Source: SIG622 sp045600125 | Lineage (GTDB): Bacteria; Bacillota; Clostridia; Oscillospirales; CAG-382 | Length of the DNA: 64,000 bases | Direction of reading: 5' to 3' | Assembly (NCBI GenBank): GCA_045600125.1 | Contig: JAZRXH010000119.1 | Coordinates: 1-64,000 of the forward strand | Part shown: positions 51,655 to 59,085 of the stretch, one piece after another | How positions within the stretch are numbered: the first letter of the stretch is position 1 | Layout of the letters: each line of letters begins with the position of its first letter | The notes under the pieces: model-generated | What the model was told of the DNA's origin: nothing | The model's database searches: none | What the model saw: only the letters and a program-made list of their open reading frames with translations | Program-made: the position numbers and the translations under genes

Positions 51655-51800
51655 TTTGCAGCCCTTGGCAAAAGTCACACCACCGTTCCGTGTGCAGTGG
51701 GGCAATCGCTACACCCCCGGCGGGAGGCGAGGATAATACGCCCCGTATCGTGTGCAACAAGGCTATCGCTGCACTCACGGCGAGAGCCGGGAATAAATTC
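51655..51800 (-). repeat. Two tandem ~64-base repeat units (minus orientation)
   Basis: Read on the minus strand, CTCGCCGTGAGTGCAGCGAT...CTTGTTGCACACG and CCCGCCGGGGGTGTAGCGAT...CACTGCACACG follow each other at about 64 bases. GCCTTGTTGCACACG is shared exactly with the plus-strand unit near 50890, so the two pairs form an inverted repeat about 0.9 kb apart. Confidence 0.7.
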
Positions 51801-51824
51801 TTGGTCGGTCAAGGCGAATGCCTG

Positions 51825-52060
51825 TCAACCTCTTCCGTCACGGCAAGCCGTGACACCTTCCCCAAAGGGGAAGGCTTTTGTGGCGAAGTTAAAACGATAT
51901 CCGCTGAGATCGTATCTTGACCTCAGCGGACAGTGGGCAGCAACCATTACCCCTTAAAAAACACCGTGGCAGTCCGTATGGACTGCCACTATTGAAAGTT
52001 TTCGCCCGCCTTTTTCAAAAGGCGGCGATGGGGCTTTTGAGGCGAGCAGCCCCAAAAAAA
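51825..52060. repeat. Mosaic intergenic hairpin repeat, copy 12
   Basis: Hairpins GTCACGGCAAGCCGTGAC and CCTTCCCC-AAA-GGGGAAGG (near 51835-51875), then CCGCTGAGATC...GACCTCAGCGG, then GTGGCAGTCCG...GGACTGCCAC, and an inverted GC module ending 24 bases before ruvX. Confidence 0.85.
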
Positions 52061-52083
52061 GAAGTACTTGAAAAGGAGAAATT

Positions 52084-52497
52084 ATGATCATATTGGGAAT
52101 CGACTACGGCGACGCAAGGATGGGCTTTGCGGCAAGCGACATGACCGGCTTTCTGGCGGGAGGCATCGGCACGGTAAAGGTGACGGGACTCCACAGCGCC
52201 GTGGAAGCGGCGGCGAAGACGGCAAAAGAGCGAGGGGCACAGAAGATCGTCGTGGGACTTCCCGTGAACATGGACGGCACCGAAGGGGACAGAGCCGCAA
52301 GATGCCGCCGCTTCGGAGAAGAGCTTGCCGAAAAGACGGGGATCCCCGTGGAGTACCACGACGAGCGCCGCACCACCATCCTCGCCGCCGGCTACATGAA
52401 CGAGACCGGGACCTACGGCAAGAAGCGTAAGGCCGCCATAGATACCCTCTCGGCACAGCTTATCCTGCAAAGCTATCTCGACAGAAACAGAAAGTGA
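52084..52497 (+). CDS. ruvX: Putative Holliday junction resolvase / pre-16S rRNA nuclease YqgF
   Basis: 137 residues, RNase H-like fold. IILGIDYGDARMGFAASD carries the first catalytic aspartate, IVVGLPVNMDGTEGDRA and YHDERRTTILAA the second acidic positions, and AIDTLSAQLILQSYLD the C-terminal aspartate. YqgF processes the 16S rRNA 5' end and may resolve recombination intermediates. AAAGGAG precedes the ATG. Its usual neighbours (alaS, DUF965) are absent; it stands alone between repeats and a terminator. Confidence 0.94.
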   Translation: MIILGIDYGDARMGFAASDMTGFLAGGIGTVKVTGLHSAVEAAAKTAKERGAQKIVVGLPVNMDGTEGDRAARCRRFGEELAEKTGIPVEYHDERRTTILAAGYMNETGTYGKKRKAAIDTLSAQLILQSYLDRNRK

Positions 52498-52532
52498 TGC
52501 CTTTTGCCTGCGGTGAATGCGAAAAACAATTA

Positions 52533-52566
52533 CCGGGAAGGACTGCCACGTCCTTCCCGGCTTTTT
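52533..52566 (+). terminator. Rho-independent terminator of ruvX
   Basis: CCGGGAAGGAC and GTCCTTCCCGG form a perfect 11-base stem around TGCCAC, followed by five T. Confidence 0.95.
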
Positions 52567-52587
52567 ACGCATTGGTCTTGTTTTCTC

Positions 52588-52611
52588 GATTAAGAGATTA
52601 AGAGATTAAGA
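52588..52611. repeat. Eight-base tandem repeat
   Basis: GATTAAGA three times in a row, between ruvX and the convergent lipoprotein gene. Confidence 0.8.
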
Positions 52612-52620
52612 GAGAAGATT

Positions 52621-53967
52621 TTATTTTCCGATGGGCTTGAAGACGCAGAGCTTCGTGTTTCCGTCGGCGTCATCGCAGAAGCTCCAGATAATACAGCCGT
52701 CCTGAAGAGTGAAATAACCTTCTCCGTCCTCGTAGAGCACCTCTTCGGTGGCGTTTCCGTCCTCGTCGTAGGTCACGTAGCTCTTTTTGCAGTCCTTGTA
52801 GGCAAGGTCGCCGTCTCTGTCGGAAGCGGCGCTCAACTTCCAGTTCATAGCGGCGGACGCACTGTCAGCCCAGGATATCTCGATCAAAAGCCGTCCGAGC
52901 TCTTCACTGTAAGACGCATCGAGAACGGCTCTGCCGCTGATCACATCCTGATAGGAACCGGTGAATTCTTCGTAATACGCCGCCTTTTCTTCCGCCGTCA
53001 TCTTGTCGAGAAACAGCGCTCTCAGCTCATCGGCGATGCCGCAGAAGGTCTCGGAATCGTAGTCCTCCAAGTCGACGGTGCTGATGATATACTGCATCTC
53101 ACCGTCCACAAAGCGGCACACGTAGGCGCTGTCCGTGCAGACGGTTTCCGTTTCGTATTCGGCACCGGCAGCACTTTCAAAAATCGACTTTCCGTCTTCG
53201 CCGAGAATGCCGGAGATATCGTCCGACGTCTTGGCGGCACGTACCGTGAAGGTCCTTCCGGCAGCGGTGAAGGTGTACTCGGCAACGTCCGTGTCGGCGC
53301 CGATCACGGAAAAGCTCTCATCGGTCACGCCCGTCACGCCGGGCTTTACGATGTGACAGCCGAGTTTTTCGTTCAGCTCGTCCATGGAAGCACACTCGAC
53401 CTTTTCACCGTCAAGCCCTCCGAGAACAGAGCACTTTCCGAACGATGCCGACGTGAGGGAAACCGTTTCCTCGCAGATGCCCCTGAACTGTTCTTCTTCT
53501 ATGTCGCCTTTTGCATAGAAAACGTACTGCACGCCGTCCTTTGACCAGCGACCGGCTCTGCCGCCGTCGTATGCGGCGATCTCGAGGTCTGCATTCTCTT
53601 CACATTCGCCGAAAAGGGAAGCGCCGTCCGCATAGAGACCGGAAAAGTCCTCGCCGGTCTTTGCGCCCCGCAACGAAAATTCATAGCCGGCGGCTTTGTA
53701 ATCGTACTGTGCGATCGGAGCGGAGGCTCCGCCGTTTATCACGAAAAATGCCTCGTCGGTAACGCCCATGATGCCGGGATGCACGATGTTCGTGCCGGCA
53801 ATCCCGTTAATCTCGTCAAGAGACCTGCAGCTGACCATGGGATTGGCAAGACCTGCAAAGGCTTCGTTTTCCGGCTCGTTCCCGGTCTGCACGGCGGTTT
53901 CACAGCCGACAAAGGAAAGCGTAAGGGCAAGGCACAGAAGCGCCGTCAGTGTTTTCTTCATGTTCAT
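52621..53967 (-). CDS. Putative lipoprotein with two copies of an unrecognised domain
   Basis: 448 residues; AAAGGAG before the ATG. Lipobox LSFVGC with cysteine at about residue 22. Two homologous segments of roughly 140 residues follow: CRSLDEINGIAGTNIVHPGI then ITGVTDE-like, and CASMDELNEKLGCHIVKPGV then TGVTDESFSV. Each is completed by an AAGYEFSLRGAKT or AAGRTFTVRAAKT strand and a YDYKAA/YTFTAA pattern. The last ~130 residues form a different domain ending with ICIIWSFCDDADG-like sequence. Function unknown; probably an extracytoplasmic sensor or binding protein. Confidence 0.75.
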   Translation of the reverse strand: MNMKKTLTALLCLALTLSFVGCETAVQTGNEPENEAFAGLANPMVSCRSLDEINGIAGTNIVHPGIMGVTDEAFFVINGGASAPIAQYDYKAAGYEFSLRGAKTGEDFSGLYADGASLFGECEENADLEIAAYDGGRAGRWSKDGVQYVFYAKGDIEEEQFRGICEETVSLTSASFGKCSVLGGLDGEKVECASMDELNEKLGCHIVKPGVTGVTDESFSVIGADTDVAEYTFTAAGRTFTVRAAKTSDDISGILGEDGKSIFESAAGAEYETETVCTDSAYVCRFVDGEMQYIISTVDLEDYDSETFCGIADELRALFLDKMTAEEKAAYYEEFTGSYQDVISGRAVLDASYSEELGRLLIEISWADSASAAMNWKLSAASDRDGDLAYKDCKKSYVTYDEDGNATEEVLYEDGEGYFTLQDGCIIWSFCDDADGNTKLCVFKPIGK

Positions 53968-54086
53968 GTTCTTTTTCTCCTTTTGTTCTGTTCTGGTTGT
54001 TCCTGAATGCTGTTTTGATTGGTTTTTGTGTCTTGAAAACCTTTTCCCGCCTTCCGAATCCGAAAGAGAACGGGAAAACGGCGGTT

Positions 54087-54446
54087 TCAGTTTTTGTCGG
54101 AGTTTTCCGCAGCCGCTTCACGCTCCATGTCAAGACGGGTGTTGCGGAAATAGAGAAGGACGTCGATGCCGATCTCGATGAAGTTCATCACGTAGAATAC
54201 GGCGCTGAGGAAGAAGATCCAGCCCTCCAGATCCGCAAAGCTGATCGCATGGTGGAGCACCGTGATCTGAATGACCTTCCGGGCGATGCCGAAGGCATAA
54301 CCGACGAGAAGGAAGATCTCAAAGAAAAGGCTTTTGCCCTTCGCCGTCTTCGATACCAGCGATTTCCGAATGGAGATCGGCCAGGAAAGACCGAAGCAGA
54401 AGATGGTCAGAGCCTCAAACAGATTGGTGAGTGTTTCGGGTGACAT
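54087..54446 (-). CDS. PQ-loop-like small membrane protein
   Basis: 119 residues with three hydrophobic helices. The first helix and loop, FGLSWPISIRKSLVSKTAKG, resemble the PQ-loop repeat found in SWEET/SemiSWEET-type and cystinosin-like proteins, but the proline-glutamine pair itself is not present. It is 41 bases downstream of fumC and probably in the same transcript. No function can be assigned. Confidence 0.7.
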   Translation of the reverse strand: MSPETLTNLFEALTIFCFGLSWPISIRKSLVSKTAKGKSLFFEIFLLVGYAFGIARKVIQITVLHHAISFADLEGWIFFLSAVFYVMNFIEIGIDVLLYFRNTRLDMEREAAAENSDKN

Positions 54447-54487
54447 GATTTATCATTTCCTTTCTTTTTTTGTTTCCTGCTGTGATT

Positions 54488-55900
54488 TTATACCATTTTT
54501 TCCGGTCTTACCGCCCTGTCGAATTCTTCCCCGGTAAGAAAGCCGAGAGAAACGCACGCCTCACGAAGCGAGATATTTTCGGCAAACGCCTTCTTTGCGG
54601 TCTTCGCCGCATTTTCGTAGCCGATATGCGGATTCAGCGCCGTTACCAGCATCAGCGAGCCCTCGAGGTTCTCCTTCATCTTCGTGCGGTTTGCCCTGAT
54701 GCCGACGGCACAGTGCTCGTTGAAAGAGACGACGGCTTGCGCAAGGAGCCGCACCGACTGTAAAAAGTTATACGCCGCCACCGGCATGAATACGTTCAGC
54801 TCGAAGTTGCCCTGCGACGCCGCAAGACCCACTGCCACATCGTTGCCCATGATCTGACACGCCACCATGGTGACCGCCTCGCACTGGGTGGGATTCACCT
54901 TCCCCGGCATGATGGAGGAGCCGGGCTCGTTTTCGGGAATGGTGATCTCCCCGAGCCCCAGCCTCGGACCCGAGGCGAGCCAGCGCACGTCGTTGGCGAT
55001 CTTCATCATGTCGCAGGCTGCCGCCTTCACCGCTCCGTGGGCGAAAACGAACTCGTCCTTGCTGGTGAGAGCGTGGAATTTATTCTTCGCCGTGACAAAT
55101 TTCGTCCCGGTGAGAAGCGAAATCTTTTCGGCAGACAGGGTGTCAAAGCCCTTCGGGGCGTTGAGCCCCGTGCCCACCGCCGTGCCGCCCAGCGCCAGAG
55201 CGCAAAGAGGGCGAAGGGAGGCTTCCAGAAGCTCCGTGTCCTTTTCGAGGCTCGAACGCCAGCCGCTGATCTCCTGACTGAAGGCGATGGGGGTTGCGTC
55301 CTGCAGATGGGTGCGCCCGGATTTGATGACGCCCCGGTTCTCCTTTTCAAGTGCCTTGAAGGTGGCGATGAGCCCCCGCAGAGCGGGAAGGAGAGTGTCT
55401 CTCACTGCCGTCACCGCCGCAATGTGCATCGCCGTGGGGAAGGTGTCGTTGGAGGACTGGCTCATGTTGATGTCGTCGTTGGGATGGGTGAGTTTTTTTC
55501 CGGCAAGGGCGTTCACCCGGTTCGCAATGACCTCGTTGGCGTTCATGTTCGACTGGGTGCCGGAGCCGGTCTGAAAGACCACGAGAGGAAAATGCTCACA
55601 AAGAGCCCCGCTTATGACCTCATCGCACGCCTTTTCGATGTATCCCAGCTTTTCCGCCGTCATTTTTTCCGGCAAAAGCTCGGCGTTCGCCATGGCTGCC
55701 GCCTTTTTCAGAATGCCGAAGGCACGGATGATCTCGGCGGGCATCGGCTCTGTCCCGCTGCCGATCCTGAAGTTTTCAAGGCTCCTCTCGGTCTGTGCGC
55801 CCCAGAGCTTGTCCGCCGGCACCCGAACCTCACCCATGGAGTCGTGCTCCGTGCGGAAGACGGATTTTCCCGGGGAGTCGTTTCTGTCGTTCTCTTTCAT
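54488..55900 (-). CDS. fumC: Class II fumarate hydratase (fumarase C)
   Basis: 470 residues from ATG 55900 (AAAGGG upstream); the longer frame before it is not homologous. Family signature GSSIMPGKVNPTQCEA is intact, along with TGSGTQSNMNANEV, SQSSNDTFPTAMHI and SGRTHLQDATPI around the active site. Interconverts fumarate and malate. The Fe-S class I fumarase common in anaerobes is not in this window. Read with the downstream PQ-loop-like gene. Confidence 0.94.
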   Translation of the reverse strand: MKENDRNDSPGKSVFRTEHDSMGEVRVPADKLWGAQTERSLENFRIGSGTEPMPAEIIRAFGILKKAAAMANAELLPEKMTAEKLGYIEKACDEVISGALCEHFPLVVFQTGSGTQSNMNANEVIANRVNALAGKKLTHPNDDINMSQSSNDTFPTAMHIAAVTAVRDTLLPALRGLIATFKALEKENRGVIKSGRTHLQDATPIAFSQEISGWRSSLEKDTELLEASLRPLCALALGGTAVGTGLNAPKGFDTLSAEKISLLTGTKFVTAKNKFHALTSKDEFVFAHGAVKAAACDMMKIANDVRWLASGPRLGLGEITIPENEPGSSIMPGKVNPTQCEAVTMVACQIMGNDVAVGLAASQGNFELNVFMPVAAYNFLQSVRLLAQAVVSFNEHCAVGIRANRTKMKENLEGSLMLVTALNPHIGYENAAKTAKKAFAENISLREACVSLGFLTGEEFDRAVRPEKMV

Positions 55901-55985
55901 GGTGATCCCTTTCTCGAATCTTGAAATATCGCTTTTTACGGTCTTACCTTCTTTTACCCGAATGCCGTTCCCTGCGAAAAAGCGG

Positions 55986-56014
55986 TTGACACGCCGGGGA
56001 AAATGCATTATAAT
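55986..56014 (+). promoter_or_regulatory. Consensus SigA promoter for the MBL gene
   Basis: TTGACA at 55986-55991, 17-base spacer, TATAAT at 56009-56014. Confidence 0.93.
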
Positions 56015-56089
56015 GGGAGTGTCCCCGAAAAGAAAAAAAGGGAAAAAGGCGAACCCGAAAATCAGTAAATCAAAAAGGACGGTAAGAAT

Positions 56090-56923
56090 ATGCTTTTTCA
56101 GTATCTCGGCACCGCCGCAGCCGAAGGCGTTCCCGGACTCTTCTGTGACTGCCCGGTCTGCACGGCGGCAAGAAAGAAGGGCGGACGGTGTATCCGCAGC
56201 CGCTCCCAGGCGGTCATTGACGGAAAACTGCTCATCGACTTCCCCTCGGACACCTATCTCCACGTGGTAAACAACGGTCTTGATCTCACGAAGATCCGCG
56301 CCTGCCTTATCACCCATTCCCACATGGATCATCTGTATGCAAGGGACATCTTCTGCCTTCGCAACGGCTATGCCTCCCACCGCCCGGAAGGATATCATCT
56401 GACCTTCTACGGTTCAAGGGCGGTCACCGGGCTCATTGCCGAAGAGGTCGATCCCTTCGCAAAGGAGGGCAGCTGCAGCTACAAGACAATCGAAGCCTTC
56501 GAGACCTTCGACGCCGCAGGCTATACCGTGACGTCCTATAAGGCCATCCACGACCCGGAAGCCGGTCCGCTCTTCTACTCGGTCTCCGACGGAAAAAAGA
56601 CGGTGCTGTATGCCCACGATACCCACTGTTTCTGCGATGAGGTGTGGGAGTATCTTGAAAAGAACAAGCCCCACTTCGACCTTGTTTCCCTCGACTGCAC
56701 CAACTGCACAAGACCCGTGAACTATATCGGTCACATGGGACTTCCCGAGAATATAAGGGTGAGGGAGCGCCTTCTCGGAATCGGCTGTGCCGATGAAAAG
56801 ACGGTCTTTGTCTGCAACCACTTTTCGCACAACGGCGGGAACGCCGACTACGACGACTTTGTGCAGTGCGCCGCAAAGGAAGGCTTCCTCGTTTCATACG
56901 ACGGCATGAAGCTGGAAATCTGA
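56090..56923 (+). CDS. MBL-fold metallohydrolase, PhnP-like
   Basis: 277 residues. The MBL metal motif is ITHSHMDHLY (HxHxDH), with further ligand regions YKAIHDPEAGPLF and CNHFSHNGG. The N-terminal CDCPVCTAARKKGGR matches the PhnP/zinc-site group, where cysteines hold a structural zinc. Family members act as cyclic phosphodiesterases, such as in phosphonate metabolism, but no phn genes are here. Promoter at 55986-56014, monocistronic. Confidence 0.85.
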   Translation: MLFQYLGTAAAEGVPGLFCDCPVCTAARKKGGRCIRSRSQAVIDGKLLIDFPSDTYLHVVNNGLDLTKIRACLITHSHMDHLYARDIFCLRNGYASHRPEGYHLTFYGSRAVTGLIAEEVDPFAKEGSCSYKTIEAFETFDAAGYTVTSYKAIHDPEAGPLFYSVSDGKKTVLYAHDTHCFCDEVWEYLEKNKPHFDLVSLDCTNCTRPVNYIGHMGLPENIRVRERLLGIGCADEKTVFVCNHFSHNGGNADYDDFVQCAAKEGFLVSYDGMKLEI

Positions 56924-57002
56924 AAAGATACACGAAAAATTCCCACTAATCCGTAATTATACCAAGAAATTTTGTATTTGTAAAGGCTTTTTTGCGTACA
57001 TT

Positions 57003-57045
57003 TTTCGGCTTTTTTCGGTTTTTTCGGTTTTTTCGGTTTGTTCTG
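57003..57045. repeat. Low-complexity TTTTTTCGG tandem repeat
   Basis: About four imperfect copies of a nine-base TTTTTTCGG unit between the MBL and flippase genes. No gene or promoter is evident in 56924-57131. Confidence 0.7.
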
Positions 57046-57131
57046 TAACAAACGGTGACGTCCCCAAAACGGGACAATTACAGACGTTTCCTCTTTCGGC
57101 GACAGCTTCTTCCGGCTGCCGCCGTTCTTTT

Positions 57132-58883
57132 TTGCGCTCCCCGTGCGTAAAGTGCAAAGAAGAGCGTTTCTTTAGGGAGGGACGGGACACGGACAGAATT
57201 GATGCGGCGAAGACTTCACGGAAGGCGCGGGACAATCGGAAAAAAGAAAATAGCGGCGAGATCTCCCGCCGCACTGTTCCCGCCCGGGATCGGTGCCGTG
57301 CCTCGGGAAAGAACCTGTCGGTCTCGGTCACGGCACAGCTTTTCATCACCCTTGCCAATTTCCTCTGCCGAAGGATCTACGTGCGGATCCTCGGTGCAAA
57401 CCTTGTGGGACTCGGCGGTCTTATGGGGCATATCCTCGGGCTTCTCACTCTTGCCGAGCCCGGCTACGACGCCGCCTGCGCCTATGCGCTGTATGAGCCG
57501 CTGTCACAAGGGGACGACCGGACGTGTGCGGGCATCTGCTCTTTTCTCGAGAAAAAATACCGCCGCACCGCCGTCCTCACTTTTCTTCTCGGCATGGCGG
57601 GTCTGCCCCTCCTTTTTCTGACGCAGGGGGGAGAGGGACGGCTTTATGAAAGTGCCCGGGTATATCTTCTGTCCCTTACGGGGCTTTCCCTCTCCTATCT
57701 TTATTCCCATCGGCGCATCCTCCCGGCGACGGATCAGAAGGGGTATATCGTCACCACCTTCCGCTACGTGTTTTTTATCCTCACCTGCGCCATGCGTATC
57801 GCCGCCGTGTATTTTACCGGGAGCTTTACCCTGTATCTCCTTGCGGGACTCGTCTTCGGCTTTTTCGAGGATCTGTGCCTTGCGCATTACGTGGAAAAAC
57901 GCTACCCGTATCTCTTGAAAGAAAAGAGGGAGCTTCCCTTTCCGGAGAAGGAAAAGATCTTTCGAAGGATCCCCTCGCTGTTCCTCTCAAAAGTCGGCGG
58001 CATCATCGGCGGCTCGGCGGATAATCTTGCCGTTTTCTTCTTCCTCGGGCTTTTCGGCGGCACCGTGTATTCCAACTACACCATGCTGTTCGGAAGCTGT
58101 GCCTCGCTTATATCCCTTATGACCGCCGCCGTATCCTCCGGAGTGGGGGACATGGAGGTGAGCGGGAGCCGGGAGCATTCCGAAAAGGTGTACCGGGCGT
58201 CGTTCTTCTGCGTCTTCTTTGCCGCCTCGTTCCTTTCTCTGTCGCTGTATTTCGTCTGCCCCTCCTTCATGGCGCTGTGGATGAGCGGAAGCAAGGAGGC
58301 GAGGACGGGCGTGCAGACCGGGAATATGCTCCTCGGAAAGACCGAAACGCTTCTTTTCTGTGTTTTCTTTTTTCTTTCGGCTCTGCGCCGTCCCACGGGG
58401 ATCTTTCTTGACGGGTGCGGGCTTTTTGAGAAGGAAAAATACAAATCGCTTCTCGAAGGCGTCCTCTGCGCCCTGCTCGTGTTTTTCCTCACCCCCCGCT
58501 TCGGTATTGCGGGCGTCCTTGCGGGACAGATCGCCTCGGCGCTTCTCGTTTCCTTTTGGTATGAGCCGAAAATTCTGTACCGATACGGCTTCAAAATGTC
58601 CGTCGGGCGTTTTTGGGGAAGGCTTCCGAGGCTTTTTCTTGCCCTTGCCGCCTCGGCTTTTCTGTCTTTTCTTTTCTGCCGCTTTCTTCCGGCGTCGTTT
58701 CCCGCCTTTCTCCTTCGCATCCCGGCGTGCCTTGCCGCAAGCGCCGTTTCCTTCGGACTCGTCTTTGCCGGGAGTGACGATCTGCGCCTTGCCCTCTACT
58801 ACGTATGCCGGGTCGTCGGCACCGCAGAGGGAGGAGAGCGGAAGAGTCCAAGAAGCGGGCGGCGCCAAAAACGCAAAGGATGA
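57132..58883 (+). CDS. MOP-superfamily flippase / Wzx-like polysaccharide exporter
   Basis: Up to 583 residues, about twelve to fourteen membrane helices. The region from about residue 60, FITLANFLCRRIYVRILGAN then LTLAEPGYDAACAYALYEPL, aligns with the start of Wzx-type flippases of the Clostridia, and later helices GGSADNLAVFFFLGLFGG support this. The start is doubtful: the only in-frame codon upstream is a TTG with no ribosome binding site, and the first ~60 residues are unusually basic. An ATT after GGGAGG at about 57175 is an alternative, or a frameshift may be present. Likely moves lipid-linked glycan across the membrane. Confidence 0.8.
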   Translation: MRSPCVKCKEERFFREGRDTDRIDAAKTSRKARDNRKKENSGEISRRTVPARDRCRASGKNLSVSVTAQLFITLANFLCRRIYVRILGANLVGLGGLMGHILGLLTLAEPGYDAACAYALYEPLSQGDDRTCAGICSFLEKKYRRTAVLTFLLGMAGLPLLFLTQGGEGRLYESARVYLLSLTGLSLSYLYSHRRILPATDQKGYIVTTFRYVFFILTCAMRIAAVYFTGSFTLYLLAGLVFGFFEDLCLAHYVEKRYPYLLKEKRELPFPEKEKIFRRIPSLFLSKVGGIIGGSADNLAVFFFLGLFGGTVYSNYTMLFGSCASLISLMTAAVSSGVGDMEVSGSREHSEKVYRASFFCVFFAASFLSLSLYFVCPSFMALWMSGSKEARTGVQTGNMLLGKTETLLFCVFFFLSALRRPTGIFLDGCGLFEKEKYKSLLEGVLCALLVFFLTPRFGIAGVLAGQIASALLVSFWYEPKILYRYGFKMSVGRFWGRLPRLFLALAASAFLSFLFCRFLPASFPAFLLRIPACLAASAVSFGLVFAGSDDLRLALYYVCRVVGTAEGGERKSPRSGRRQKRKG

Positions 58884-58996
58884 CTTTTAGTCACATTGCA
58901 CAATTTTTGTTACCTATTTTTTACGGACTGCAGAAGCAAGCATAAAAAATATGCTATTTTTTCCGAAACATAATAAAAATATGACACTTTTGCCTC

Positions 58997-59025
58997 TTTA
59001 CAAATCGCTTTCGGCTGTGTATAAT
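58997..59025 (+). promoter_or_regulatory. SigA promoter for the SLH surface protein
   Basis: TTTACA at 58997-59002, 17-base spacer, TATAAT at 59020-59025. A weak hairpin (GCATA/TATGC then a T run, about 58938-58970) before it may end the flippase transcript. Confidence 0.85.
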
Positions 59026-59085
59026 GGATACAACGACCGGAGTTCGGTCTCAGAGTTATATTTTTTTGATCGGGAGGATTTATCT

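Noticed and set aside
50800..51800. Insertion sequence or transposon
   Set aside because: Inverted repeats are present but no transposase or recombinase reading frame lies between them; recorded as a repeat region instead.
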